A model generated the notes under the pieces. It was not told the DNA's origin and made no database searches. It saw nothing but the letters and a program-made list of their open reading frames with translations. Source: Heliocidaris tuberculata (Eukaryota; Echinodermata; Echinoidea; Camarodonta; Echinometridae). From it: a stretch of DNA of 64,000 nucleotides. Positions within the stretch are counted from its first letter, which is position 1. Each line of letters starts with the position of its first letter. A program made the position numbers and the translations under genes. The stretch spans positions 29,171,733 to 29,235,732 of the forward strand of contig CM046842.1 in NCBI GenBank assembly GCA_025618425.1. Direction: 5' to 3'. Below, in pieces: positions 22,861 to 32,910 of the stretch.

Positions 22861-23053
22861 CAGTCAAACCTGCTTTAGCGACCACTTGTATAGAAAGACC
22901 ACCTGTCAATAAAGCCCACAATTTTTGTTTCCCTTGAAAACTGTTTCTCACTGAAACATGTATTTTAAAAGGAACCTGTACACAAAAACCGCCTGCTCAT
23001 AAAGACCACTCTTCTTGTCTCCCTTGAGCGGTCTTTATAGGCAGGTTTCAATA
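22861..23053. mobile_element. CAGTCAAACCTGC-type DNA element relic
   Basis: TA-CAGTCAAACCTGCTTTAGCG begins it, and GGTCTTTATAGGCAGGTTT ends it, an inverted pair. AAAGACCAC and CTTGAAAACTG words repeat inside. A weaker relative is at about 33320-33412. Confidence 0.6.
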
Positions 23054-23537
23054 TACTTATAAGTGGGAATTGTTCACATAAGCTGCATGCACTGTTCACA
23101 TTCTTCTCCTCAACAGCCTGCCAATATTTCAGTATGAGAATGAAGGACAATAACAGAAGCTTTTGTCTCCTTAACAAGATAATCTTAGAATGGGAGCATC
23201 AAGGGAAAAAAAGATGGAAAAACCTTCACAAACAGATGTATCTTAGGCCTATCAGAGGGGAAGAGAAACCCGTACATATCAGGAAGGGGGGGGGGGGATT
23301 TTGTCCAACCGAATTGAAATTGAAATACTTCGAACATAATGTAAAAACAATTAAACAAAACTGGCAGAGTACACATGTTAGTTTACCATAAAAGAGACAA
23401 CACCATTTTTTTCATCTAACATAATATTCTGTGAATGGGACCAAGGGGAACAAATATGGAAGTATCAGTAAAGAGAATGTATAAACAACTGAATAAAACT
23501 GTTTTTAACCAAAAGAGGGGCCCTAGAAGAATACCGC

Positions 23538-26500
23538 CTATCGCGGATGCGCGATGATCGTGAAATTGAAGTGTCGCGTCTCAGGGATGTGCTGCGACGT
23601 CTCACCGAAAGCGATCTTCTCTGTCTGCGAGAAAATGATCATTGCTGCGGTCAGGAATGCAATCCAGAGGAAGAAACCGATGGCGAGACCCACATAGCAG
23701 AGGCGTCTGGTCGTACCAGAGGCACGCTGGGCACCGATGATGTCCCCAACTGATGCACGATCACGAACCTCCAAGGTAAAATAATTTATATAAAACGTCA
23801 AAAAGAGATTCTAGCAACAGAGGCAATCAAGGATACATGGAAGTGCTTTACTCATTATAATAATGAATATAACATCCACTTGAAATCAAATGCTCAAGGC
23901 ACACTAAGTGCAAAAGATGGAATCACAACAACAACAAAATACGAAGTATGTGAGGGAATAGAACCTAAAAAGGAAAGAAGCAATTAATTACAGGCCAAAT
24001 TACCAGAGTATTCAAAGGACAATTGTACTGGATACGATCACTGGTGCAAGTTGCAAACTGACCCAAAGTATTTTGCCCAGACCCACCCTCCCCTTCCAAA
24101 ACCAAAAAAGGTTAGAGAGAAGTCGTACCAAAGGCATAAACGAAACATATAAAGTCTGTGACATTTCAGGTCTTTGGCATGAAAAGGGTTACTAGACTTA
24201 CCCACGGTTCTCACCAGTGAATAACACCCCCAATAGTGCAAATACCAACCAAGGGTGTGCTTTCCAGACAATAACAAAAAAGACCAAGGGCAAATTCTCC
24301 ACAACACGACAAGGGTAATAAAGATGTCAATGCATACTTTCACCCTGAAAAATTGCTTTGGTCCTTCCGTACCACCCACACACATAGACACATTTCACTC
24401 AATTTGGATCAAGCGTAAACAAACTCCTGTCTTGAGGCTAGCCGGGCCGTTTCATAAAACCTGTTATCAATAACAAGTTATGATAATTGATATAAGCTAC
24501 TGAAATCCTTGCATTTGATTGGCTGTGAGCGAATTTGTCATAGAAATGTGGCAGTTGTTATTGATATCAAGTTTTGTGAAACTGGGCCCTGATCTTTCCT
24601 GTCTGGACTTGAGCATAGTGAAGAGTGCAATGGGAGGAAAAAAAACAAGATGAAGATGGCTAGACCAAGATACTAACCCCCCCCCCCCCCCCCCCCCCCG
24701 AGGACCATTGCACTGGACATAACAAAGGCCAAATTCTTCTCAATTTAGACCAAGAGGAAACAAATTCCTGCCATGTAGCCTGGTCTTACCTGTCTTGACT
24801 TGAGGATAGCAAAGAGTCCAATGGGAGGAAAGAACACCAAGACGAAGATGGCGAGTCCAAGATAGTCCCTACAAGGAGGACCATTGTACTGGACTCCTAT
24901 GACTGAGATATTGGACACCACTGGACGTACCTGAAAGACACACAAACCAAAACAGAGATTAGATTCAAATACTTTTATTCATTACCAATAAGAATGTTAA
25001 AAGTCTAGTGTTTAACCCTTTCGAGACAATTGACCACATTTTGTGGTTTGGCTCAATAACTTTTTATTCAGAGCTCTAAAAAATATACCAGATACATGAG
25101 TAGAAAGAGCAAAAATTTCTGCACACACTATGTCCATTTTTGTTGCATTACCATATTGCGTTTGATGCCAGGAATTTTGAATAGGAGAATAAGTTTTAAA
25201 ATCCTTAAATTGGCAACACATTGAGAGATTCAAAATCCTTATTTTTTTATCAAAATTGGCAATTTTTTCAACTTTTCGACAAAATTCCTATCCATGTGTA
25301 TTATTTTCAAAGACATTACACCATATTAGAACCATGTAGCACTAAAAGAAAAATATTATTGTTGCCAATTTGAAGAACAAAATGTGATCAATTTAGCCCT
25401 TAAATAATTCCTATCCTGAAAGGGTTAAGCAACAACTCAGAATTAACTTTTGGAACTTCTGGATAGTGTATAAAAAAAAAATCTTCACAACATGTGCATG
25501 ACCATATCTACTCAAAATCATGAGTGAAGGTATTACATATTTAACTACCTTCATAACAATGTCAAAACATTAAGGCTGGAATTCACAAAGGTGGTTTCAA
25601 TTCAGACCATGGTTTATGCAGATTTCGTGGGATAAATACGCTTGATTTAGCGCATACATTTAAAAAGATCCAATAATAAACACGCGCTGGTCACGCGTGA
25701 TTGGCAAAAGCGCTAAATTCACGCTAGTTGACATGGTTCAGACAATGGTTTATGTAAATTCAGACCATAGTTTATCTAAATTAATTCTCATAAAGCATGG
25801 TCTGAACGAACCATGGCAACTAGCGTGAATTTAGCTCTTTTGCCAACCACGCGCGACCAGCACGCATTCATTATTGGATCTTTTGAAGTGTATGCGCTAA
25901 ATCAAGCGTATTTATACCACAAAATCTGCATAAACCGTGGTCTGAATTGAAACCACCTTTGTGAATTCCGGCCTAAATGATACATTCAAATGAATGAAGA
26001 AAAGATGACTTACAGCCTGAGTATAGACTCCAGGGTACGTTGCATAAGGGGATCTCATGCCATGGTGGAAGTTGTTTTCTTGAAGTCTCGTGTAAGCTAA
26101 AATTTCAGTAAACACAAACAAAACAAATGATAGATTAATCCTAGGGTAGGTAGAGTCATCTAAATGACTTGAATATCTAGAATTAGAGGAAAGTGCTTCC
26201 GCTTTGCATTATTTTCATTTATGACTTCTTTTGTGTTTAATAAGATTCTTTAAAGGGAGCCACCACTCGAGTCGATATCCATGTACGTTCAATTTTATTC
26301 GCTTGCCCCTATTGCAAGGATGTGCATAACAACAATCTAGAAGCAGCAAACGAAATTGCTGTCGAGGGTAGGGTAGTTTGTCAGTTGGGTTGTTCAGTTC
26401 GTCTTTCTTCGGTCGAATGCGTATCACTGCAATTGCGTGCTCGTTTACCGAAGATGTACAGACTACAGAGATTCCTGAATATTACCCGAGCCGGGCCAAG

Positions 26501-27961
26501 CTCAAAAACACCATGATTGGCGACCTTTCGGTACCTTCAAATTTAGATATCATCTTGAATAAATGGCATTCTGGTGAAATAGTCCACACCTCATTCACTT
26601 CACACCGTAGCGGTTCATTGCATCCATTAGTGAAAGTTTGAGCAAAATCCGATAAGAAATAAGAAAGTTATGAATTTTTGAAGTTCTAATCAATCAAACA
26701 CAAATTGGCAACTCTGTGATGTACATGTACATGTATTTTGCGAGCTCCTCTCCCATTTTGCCCTGTACAAAAAAAATAATTGATTTCCATTTTCTCTAAA
26801 GAAAATATTAAATCATACATGCACCTTATAGATATAATAATTGCTCACATGTTTTTACACAAAACCTGTATGAAACAAATCTATTCCTTCATCAAAAACT
26901 AAGAATGAAAATTCTTGAAATTGAGATTATCTAAGGTGCATGTATGATTTAATATTTGTCTTCCTTTATTCAAGTCATATACCAGGGTGGACTTTCCCTG
27001 TAATAAAACATATCAGTAGTGGGGCTTTGAGCAAAATTTGGTAAGTTATGAATTTTTTAAGTTGTAGTCAATCAAACACAAATTGGCAACTCTGTGACGT
27101 ACATATATCTTGCGAGCTCCCTTCCCAATTGCCCTGCACCCCCAAAATCATTAATTTCAATTTTCTCTGAAGAAAATCTTCAATCTTCTCTGAAGAAAAT
27201 CTTCAATCATGCACCTTACAGTGTAGATATAATAATTGCTCACATGTATTTACACAAATATGAAACAAATCTATTCCTTCATCAAAAACTAAGAATGAAA
27301 ATTCTAGAAATTTTCTATACTGATGAGCGAATGGGAGAGGAGCTTGCAAGCCTGTCGCAAGATACATCGCGGCGATGCAAATTTGTGTTTGATTACAACA
27401 TAAAAATTTCATAATTTTCTTTCATTATTTCTAATCAGATTTTGTGCAAACTTTCATTAATCTGTTTCTCTCATTTGTGTGCTTTTATTCATCAACTGAT
27501 TAAAGAGTTACAGGTGGATCGACTTTCCCTGGCTTGAATGAGTGGTGATTATTTCACAAGATGGCCAAATTAATTAGATTAACTTGTCCGCTATCTTGTC
27601 ATAAACACACACTGTAATCCATTCTTATTCCCAAAATCGTTTCAATTACGCAATACCATTTCATCAATACTTTATCTGGAAATGCAAGGTTATGCAGTAC
27701 AACTGCCCTGCAATGCCAATGCATACATGTAGACCATGGCTAATCTACACAACCACTTTGCTGTACAAAACACCACTTGGCTGGATGCATACTCACTCGG
27801 CTCTCAATCACAAAAACATGCAGTGATGTTCGTGGCAAAATGGACATATCTTGTATTCATTTCCATCCAATACAAACTTTATTCATACACGATTACTTCA
27901 AAATGTACAATAGTCTAAAATTATTATTGAAATTGTGGTTATTTCACTTACGAGCAGACAT
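23538..27961 (-). CDS. CD225/dispanin-family two-pass membrane protein (4 coding exons)
   Basis: Exons in transcript order are 27961-27952, 26096-26014, 24930-24790 and 23768-23538. They give 465 nt and 154 aa. The first coding exon is only 10 nt (ATGTCTGCTC, then GTAAGT). Exon 3 holds PPCRDYLGLAIFVLVFFPP and GLFAILKSRQ. Exon 4 opens VRDRASVGDIIGAQRASG and then LCYVGLAIGFFLWIAFLTA. This is the CD225 pattern: a first hydrophobic segment, a charged S-R-x-x-x-x-D-x-x-G-A-x-x-A-S loop, then a second membrane segment. The family includes IFITM, PRRT and SynDIG proteins of plasma and endosomal membranes. The N-terminus is tyrosine/proline-rich, and the C-terminal 45 residues after the second segment are not recognised. 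The subgroup cannot be assigned. The 10-nt exon fits in phase but is the least certain part. Confidence 0.87.
24444..24589. mobile_element. CCAAT-core hairpin MITE
   Basis: GGGCCGTTTCATAAAACCTG and AAGTTTTGTGAAACTGGGCCC are inverted ends. The interior has AAGCTACTGAAATCCTTGCA and GATTGGCTG, the family core. It sits between the flank and body of the decayed CD225 exon copy, so it inserted after the duplication. Confidence 0.85.
24599..24717 (-). pseudogene. Decayed duplicate of CD225 exon 3
   Basis: Read on the minus strand, this matches the functional exon at 24790-24930 over GTCCAGTGCAATGGTCCT, TATCTTGGTCTAGCCATCTT, CCTCCCATTG and CTCAAGTCCAGACAG. The donor GTAAGA has become GAAAGA, a C-run has expanded to about 24 bases in the PPC region, and several codons are changed. 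Intron sequence beside the real exon (24735-24789) also matches 24395-24443. The unit is therefore a tandem genomic duplication including flank, later split by the MITE at 24444. It is not expected to be spliced in. Confidence 0.8.
25016..25424. mobile_element. TTAA-flanked MITE, CCCTTTCGAGACA family (copy c, intact)
   Basis: TTAA at 25012-25015 and 25425-25428 flank a 409-bp element beginning CCCTTTCGAGACAATTGACC and ending TTCCTATCCTGAAAGGG. This is the cleanest copy in the window. Confidence 0.88.
25574..25973. mobile_element. 400-bp near-perfect palindrome (Harbinger-like MITE)
   Basis: TAA-GGCTGGAATTCACAAAGGTG at the left is mirrored by CACCTTTGTGAATTCCGGCC-TAA at the right. Inverted similarity continues through the arms: CAGACCATGGTTTATGCAG / CTGCATAAACCGTGGTCTG, TTTAGCGCATAC / GTATGCGCTAAA, GATTGGCAAAAGCGC. 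GGC/GCC ends with a TAA duplication resemble PIF/Harbinger elements; that class is inference. It is in intron 2 of the CD225 gene. Confidence 0.85.
26640..27540. repeat. Composite dispersed repeat with internal duplication
   Basis: Two blocks (about 26640-26990 and 27000-27540) share GAGCAAAATCCGATAAG-like sequence, CAATCAAACACAAATTGGCA, TTGCGAGCTCC and CTAAGAATGAAAATTCT. The second ends TTACAGGTGGATCGACTTTC. Words and layout resemble the TTAA element at 62495-63079. Termini are not sharp. It lies in the first intron of the CD225 gene. Confidence 0.5.
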
Positions 27962-28557
27962 TTTGCGATGATTTTCGTCCAAAGCTGCTGACACCTATCC
28001 TCTGTTCTCCATTGCTCAGATCTTATTTACATTTCCCCCGATAAAATCAGAGCCGTTCATTATTGGAACATAGGTAAAATGAGGGGAACTCTAATATTAA
28101 CATGAATTATTTTCAGAAATATATGACCCAATTGATATCCACTTATTAATAAATTTGTTTGATATACTATCATTTTTATCATCATTACTAATGATTTGCA
28201 TTTTATAACCTTACAATAAAAAATTATTGCCACATGACCAAACTCTCTTCATCTTTCCCCCATAATTATAATGGATTAAGCTAAAAATCTATTTTTGTTG
28301 ACCGTTCTCCAATTGAGCTAAAAAGGGTGCCTCTCATATCACAGAGCATGCATGTACATGCGACAAGTCCGCGCTTTTTGCATCAATGGTGTATTTTGGG
28401 GTATTATAAAAATTTGGGTTGATTGACAATATGATATTTTAGGCCATCATTTTTAGGGCGTGTCTACCTGATTTGAGAGAATATATGGCAGTGACGGAAA
28501 TGTTGATTCTCAAGCTTCGATTCGGCCAGTGCATAGACTAGATAAAGTCTACGTTGG

Positions 28558-28859
28558 CACTAACGTAGCCGGAGGGGGGGGGGGGGGGGGGCAGGGGGCA
28601 GACCGCCCTCTGACAATTTTTGATAGAAACAATTGTGTTCCGCCCCCCTTTTTAGAACTGATACCCTTTTTTTCTTGGCTTGTCAGATAATTATGGAGGA
28701 AAATTGGACCCCACAAAATCTGATCTCCCCCCCCCCCCTGGAGGTCTGACGAGTAGAAAAAAACAAACGAATTTCCCTCCAAGCAGTTCCTCAATGTTGA
28801 AAATCCTGCATTTAGATTCCCCCTCCCCCTTTACAAAATCCTGGATACGTACGCCACTG
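28558..28859. mobile_element. Probable degenerate DNA element with poly-G arm
   Basis: CACTAACGTAGCCGGAGGGG at the left and ATCCTGGATACGTACGCCACTG at the right are roughly inverted. GTCTACGT and GTCTACAC flank them as a possible 8-bp duplication with two mismatches. A G-run and several C-runs lie inside. Confidence 0.4.
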
Positions 28860-29374
28860 GTCTACACCATAGCTGAATTAAGGCCAGTCTAAATTAATAG
28901 AAAACCTATCATTACATTGGTTTTTAATTGTTATCGTAATGTTAATATATTTATAAAGATTGAAAGAGAAAATTCATCTAGCTTTTGATGATTCAACAAC
29001 TAGGCTTATCCAGTAGGACATCGGATGGGGTCGGAAGATTCTTTAAAATTCTCACTGACGCGTCCATGCAGATCGAGGAGAGGGGCAAATCCAAAATCAT
29101 GCAGCGACATCAGCATGCCAATTGAAAAGGGGGGAAAATAGTCGAGAAAAGGGTACCGTATAGCCTACCTCAAAATGATAAGGCCAAATAAAATTAATTC
29201 AGTTTCTTATCCCCTCCTCCTTCCCCTTTTTCGGGCTGCCTCATTTTTTTTATTTTTTTTTTTTTTATTATTATTTATTTTTTTTTGTTATCAAAATTTT
29301 GATAGTTTTGTAATGAGAAAAATTAGAAAATGAAAAAAAAAACTAGGTCATCTATATGTGACAAAAAGTAACAA

Positions 29375-29642
29375 CAGGGGCGGCGCTACAGGGGGGGCAG
29401 AGGGGGCGACCGCCCCCCTATGATTTTTCAAGTAGTGACAAAAGAAAAAAAAAGAAGAAAAAAAAAGAAGAAAAGGAGGAAGAAAAGGGAAGAAAAGGGA
29501 AGAAAGAAGAAAGAGGAGTATTAAAAAGAGAGGTCTTAAACATATAACTCTATATTACCCCTGTTATTTAATGGAGAAAAAATATGACGTCATCTTTAGG
29601 TCGTCTTGCCCCTCCTATCAAAATACCCTGGCGCCGCCCCTG
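29375..29642. mobile_element. hAT-like MITE with exact 8-bp target duplication
   Basis: The element begins CAGGGGCGGCGCTACAGGG and ends CCCTGGCGCCGCCCCTG. AGTAACAA is repeated exactly at 29367-29374 and 29643-29650. CAGGGG ends with an 8-bp duplication are diagnostic of hAT elements. The interior is A/G-rich and non-coding, 268 bp in all. Confidence 0.88.
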
Positions 29643-30361
29643 AGTAACAATATAATTATGATTACATAATGCAACTTCTCCTTGTTTTGAGCTGAGCCTC
29701 TGAAGTGCATGTTCAAGAGACATAGGCCTAATATTTTTAAATGTGTTGAAATTGACCAGCAGCAACATTTTATGTATGAGAAAAATATAAAATAATCAAA
29801 TAACATGGAATGCCCTCCCCCTCCTCATTTTCGAAAATTCCGGAAGAGATACTATAGGAATAAATTTTTGGCCTAACCATTTTGTGATAATTTTGTCAGT
29901 GCTATTACAGAATTTGGGAGTAAAAGGGCACATATGAGAACTTCTTCGGGGGGAGGGGGAAGAGGCTTCCAGTAACATTTTGGACTAGTTTCCCTCACCC
30001 CACCCCCCCCCTTCAAAGCCAGAGAATCTCGGATCCGTCACGTATACTGAAGCAAACTTACTTTTTTAAGGAAAGGTTTACAGTCAGGCCTTTGATATAG
30101 GCCTGCTTTTCTAAACCAGCAAATAAATAGATCGGATTCTAGTAAATATAATTGGCGGAATTAATGACCCTTGATCGAAACCCCCCCCCCCCCCCCGGCC
30201 AATATCGAGTTGTTATATGGACTGACAGTTTGACGAGTCGATGCAGCTAGTGACTGCATGCTAGACTCTTAATTGTAGGGGGGCTAGCTAAATTAAACGT
30301 TGTGCAAGAGGCGTTGACCAGCCCCCTGGCCTATGTCAGTTTACCCCATGCACCCCTCCAT

Positions 30362-30882
30362 CCCCGGGGGGGGGGGCACTCACGTATATTGGTGGTACGG
30401 GGACGTGCCGCTTTGATGACCCCCTTTTTCAGACCCCGATTTCCGTTCTCTAGATACTCAGTTCCGCTCAGGAGCCGCTCAGCCCCGCTCTGAAGACCCC
30501 CGTTATGAAACATATCCGTTCGCATGCGGCCGGGAGCGTGGCGGAGGCAGTGGTCGCTCGACCTGGCTGGTCTCGCGCTCTAGGCCCTTTCGTCGCGCGA
30601 GCCTTGAAAACTGCTCCAGCTAGCTAGCTACTAGCGCTACGCGGCGCGGGCGCGGCCCCCGGCGCGGCCCGTCCCGAGATCCTGCGATAGCGAAGGTGTA
30701 CCGCCGATAAAGCGAGGTTAGTTTTGTAGTTCCCTAGACCCTGTTTTTCACTCTGCCCAATAGATCATAGTTCCCAAGACCCCGTATTTTACACCTTGAA
30801 GTCAGTTCCTTAGACCCCCTTTTCGGGGATTCGTGAGGCACACCCCCGTCAAAATATAATTCGAGTGCCCCCCCCCCCCGGG
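30362..30882. mobile_element. Palindromic element with C4-Gn-CACTC ends
   Basis: CCCCGGGGGGGGGGGCACTC opens the element, and GAGTGCCCC..CCCGGG closes it. Inside are ACGTATATT / AATATAATTCG and GGACGTGCC, and the middle is unusually GC-rich (GCTACGCGGCGCGG). Proline/arginine-rich frames are artefacts. Confidence 0.6.
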
Positions 30883-31310
30883 CCTCCATCCTGATCCTAT
30901 AGCTAGATGGAGGATCCGAGCTTCTGCTGCTGCATGCAACATACACAACAAACAACAGTAAACAACACGTGTTGCGCAATCATCAGCTGTGTGCAGTGGA
31001 TGGATCGAAGGTGCGCTACTTATTTCGTGGACGCGCGTCGGAGGAGCATCACTGCCTGGGTTTTCGTTGGCGGTGAGCTGGTTTTATGGAGAGGGATTCT
31101 GATGGTTAACGAAAATTAATGTTAAGCCAAAAAATTTCTAATGAGCTTCATGTGGTTGATGATCTGAAGACTGAACAGTTGCCCCACATATTGTGTTTGT
31201 TGTCATGTTCATTTAGAGTAGAGGTCTAGCCCCCTCTTGAATTGGATGGTCATAGATTGTAATTGTAATGTATTCATTGTTGTTGTTGTTTTTTTTTTGG
31301 GGGGGGGGGG

Positions 31311-31334
31311 TTGTGTGTGTGTGTGTGTGTGTGT
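31311..31334. repeat. (GT)n microsatellite
   Basis: A dozen GT dinucleotides directly follow a G-run and T-run. Confidence 0.95.
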
Positions 31335-31500
31335 TCAAGAAAAAGGGATCCTTCAAGCCAGGTAAGCCCCTTGCTTAGTATAAGAAGTGATGACCTCGAT
31401 TCTTTCCCCATGCTCTTATTTCTTATTCTTATCTCCTCAACTTAATAGTTATCCTGTCATTCACTTGTTTTCCCTCTCTATAGTATAGGCCTATCCTATA

Positions 31501-31714
31501 TCATCATCATCATCATGCATCATAATCATCATCACTCATCACTATCATCTCTAAATTCATCCCCACCACCGATCATCACCATGACACCATCGATCATTGA
31601 TCATCCTCATCATCGCCATTATCACCATCAACATCATCACCACCATCATCATCATCACCATCTTCAATCCTCACCACCATTATCCACCATCATCATCATC
31701 ATCACCACCACCAA

Positions 31715-31748
<34 letters not shown>

Positions 31749-32278
31749 GTCAATGCCATAATCATTATAATCATGATCAGTAGATCATCATCATCCATCA
31801 GTCTTTTTCATCCCCACTATCACCATCATCACCATCATCAACATAATCATCACCATCATCATCATCATCACCATCATCAACATAATCATCACCACCATCA
31901 TCACCATCACCATCATCTTCATCATCATCATCACCATCACCATCATCGCATCCATCATAATGATCACCACCATCATCACCATCATCATCAGCATCATCGC
32001 CATCATCACCATCAACATCATAATCATCACCATCAGCATCATCACCATCATCAACATCATCACCACCATCATCACCATCACCATCACCATCAACATCTTC
32101 ATTATCATCATCATCCGTCATCGATCACAATCATCATCCATCATTATCATCATCGCCATTGTCATCCCCATTGTCATCACTACTGCCATCTAATATTTTC
32201 ATCTTCATCATACCGTCATTATCATTATCATCTCCACTTCACCACATCACAGCTATTATCATCATCATCATCATATTA
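31501..32278. repeat. 780-bp (ATC)n / (CAT)n trinucleotide array
   Basis: The stretch is nearly all ATC triplets with ACC, ATA and AAC variants. It produces a 255-residue histidine-rich frame on one strand and Met- or Asp-rich frames on the other; all are artefacts. It lies about 0.6 kb upstream of the MTHFSD ATG. Confidence 0.95.
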
Positions 32279-32409
32279 TTAATTTTTCATAGGTATATTA
32301 TATTGTGATCACCATGCATCATTAGGCCTTCCACCATCCTCATTTGTCATCATCATTATCGTTATCATTGAGGTAGTGCCAGACTTAGGCCTGTTGCAGG
32401 AGCCCGAAC

Positions 32410-32413
<4 letters not shown>

Positions 32414-32453
<40 letters not shown>
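32414..32453. repeat. (CT)n microsatellite
   Basis: About 20 uninterrupted CT dinucleotides are followed by TCTTTCTCTC. Confidence 0.95.
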
Positions 32454-32460
<7 letters not shown>

Positions 32461-32612
32461 TTCTCTCACCTATTCAGACAATAACTCTAACAAATTAGGA
32501 TTATATAATGTAGAAATTGAATATTTTTGTTTGAAATATTGAATTAGTTTGACAGGCTTTATAATGTTAACCTCTCTTTCCTAAAACCAGTCATTTTTGT
32601 AATAAAAAACCA

Positions 32613-32764
32613 GGGCCCTGTTGCATAAAACTTACCATTAACGGTAACTTTGCCATCAGTAGTAACTCCCACGGAAACCTTAATTTTGATTGGTTGTTGA
32701 GTGATGTTACCATGGTAGTTACCATTGATAGCAGAGGTACCATTAATGGTAAGCTTTATGCAGG
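32613..32764. mobile_element. CCAAT-core MITE, TTRCCATTAA subfamily (copy 1)
   Basis: GGGCCCTGTTGCATAAAACT at the left is mirrored by AAGCTTTATGC at a truncated right end, with TTACCATTAACGGTAAC and GTACCATTAATGGTAA inside. The centre reads TTTTGATTGGTTGTTGAGTG, an inverted CCAAT. The full-length sibling is at 49637-49795. Confidence 0.75.
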
Positions 32765-32910
32765 AGGAAAACTTTATGATTATGTTCATTTCATATTAGG
32801 TCACGGGGTCGAGACCAAGACCAAGACCAAGACACTGAAAATTCGAGAGAGGACTCGGTCTCCACCCCATCACTGAAACCAGTACCCTAGGCCTAATTAG
32901 TCAACAAGGC

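Larger units (their letters stand above)
27962..32910. other. Head-to-head spacer between the CD225 gene and MTHFSD
   Basis: No conserved coding exon is recognised. The stretch holds the CD225 5' region (27962-28050), three DNA elements (28558, 29375, 30362), (GT)n at 31311, a large ATC repeat (31501-32278), (CT)n and a MITE at 32613. Around 30892-31075 is CG-richer, non-repetitive sequence ending in a donor-like GGCGGTGAGC. It could be a 5' UTR exon of MTHFSD, joined to an acceptor TAATTAG just before the ATG at 32911. That is speculative. Confidence 0.3.

Noticed and set aside
30302..30525. Pro/Arg-rich frames on both strands near 30.3-30.5 kb
   Set aside because: They fall inside the poly-C/poly-G ended element and show no splice context or family resemblance.
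30907..31119. 70-residue frame MEDPSFCCC...
   Set aside because: It is in less repetitive sequence and ends near a donor-like site, but matches no family I recognise. A 5' UTR exon is equally likely, so no coding call is made.
31515..32282. 255-residue histidine-rich open frame
   Set aside because: It is the direct translation of the ATC/CAT repeat; other frames give Ile, Met or Asp runs. No splice or start context supports it.
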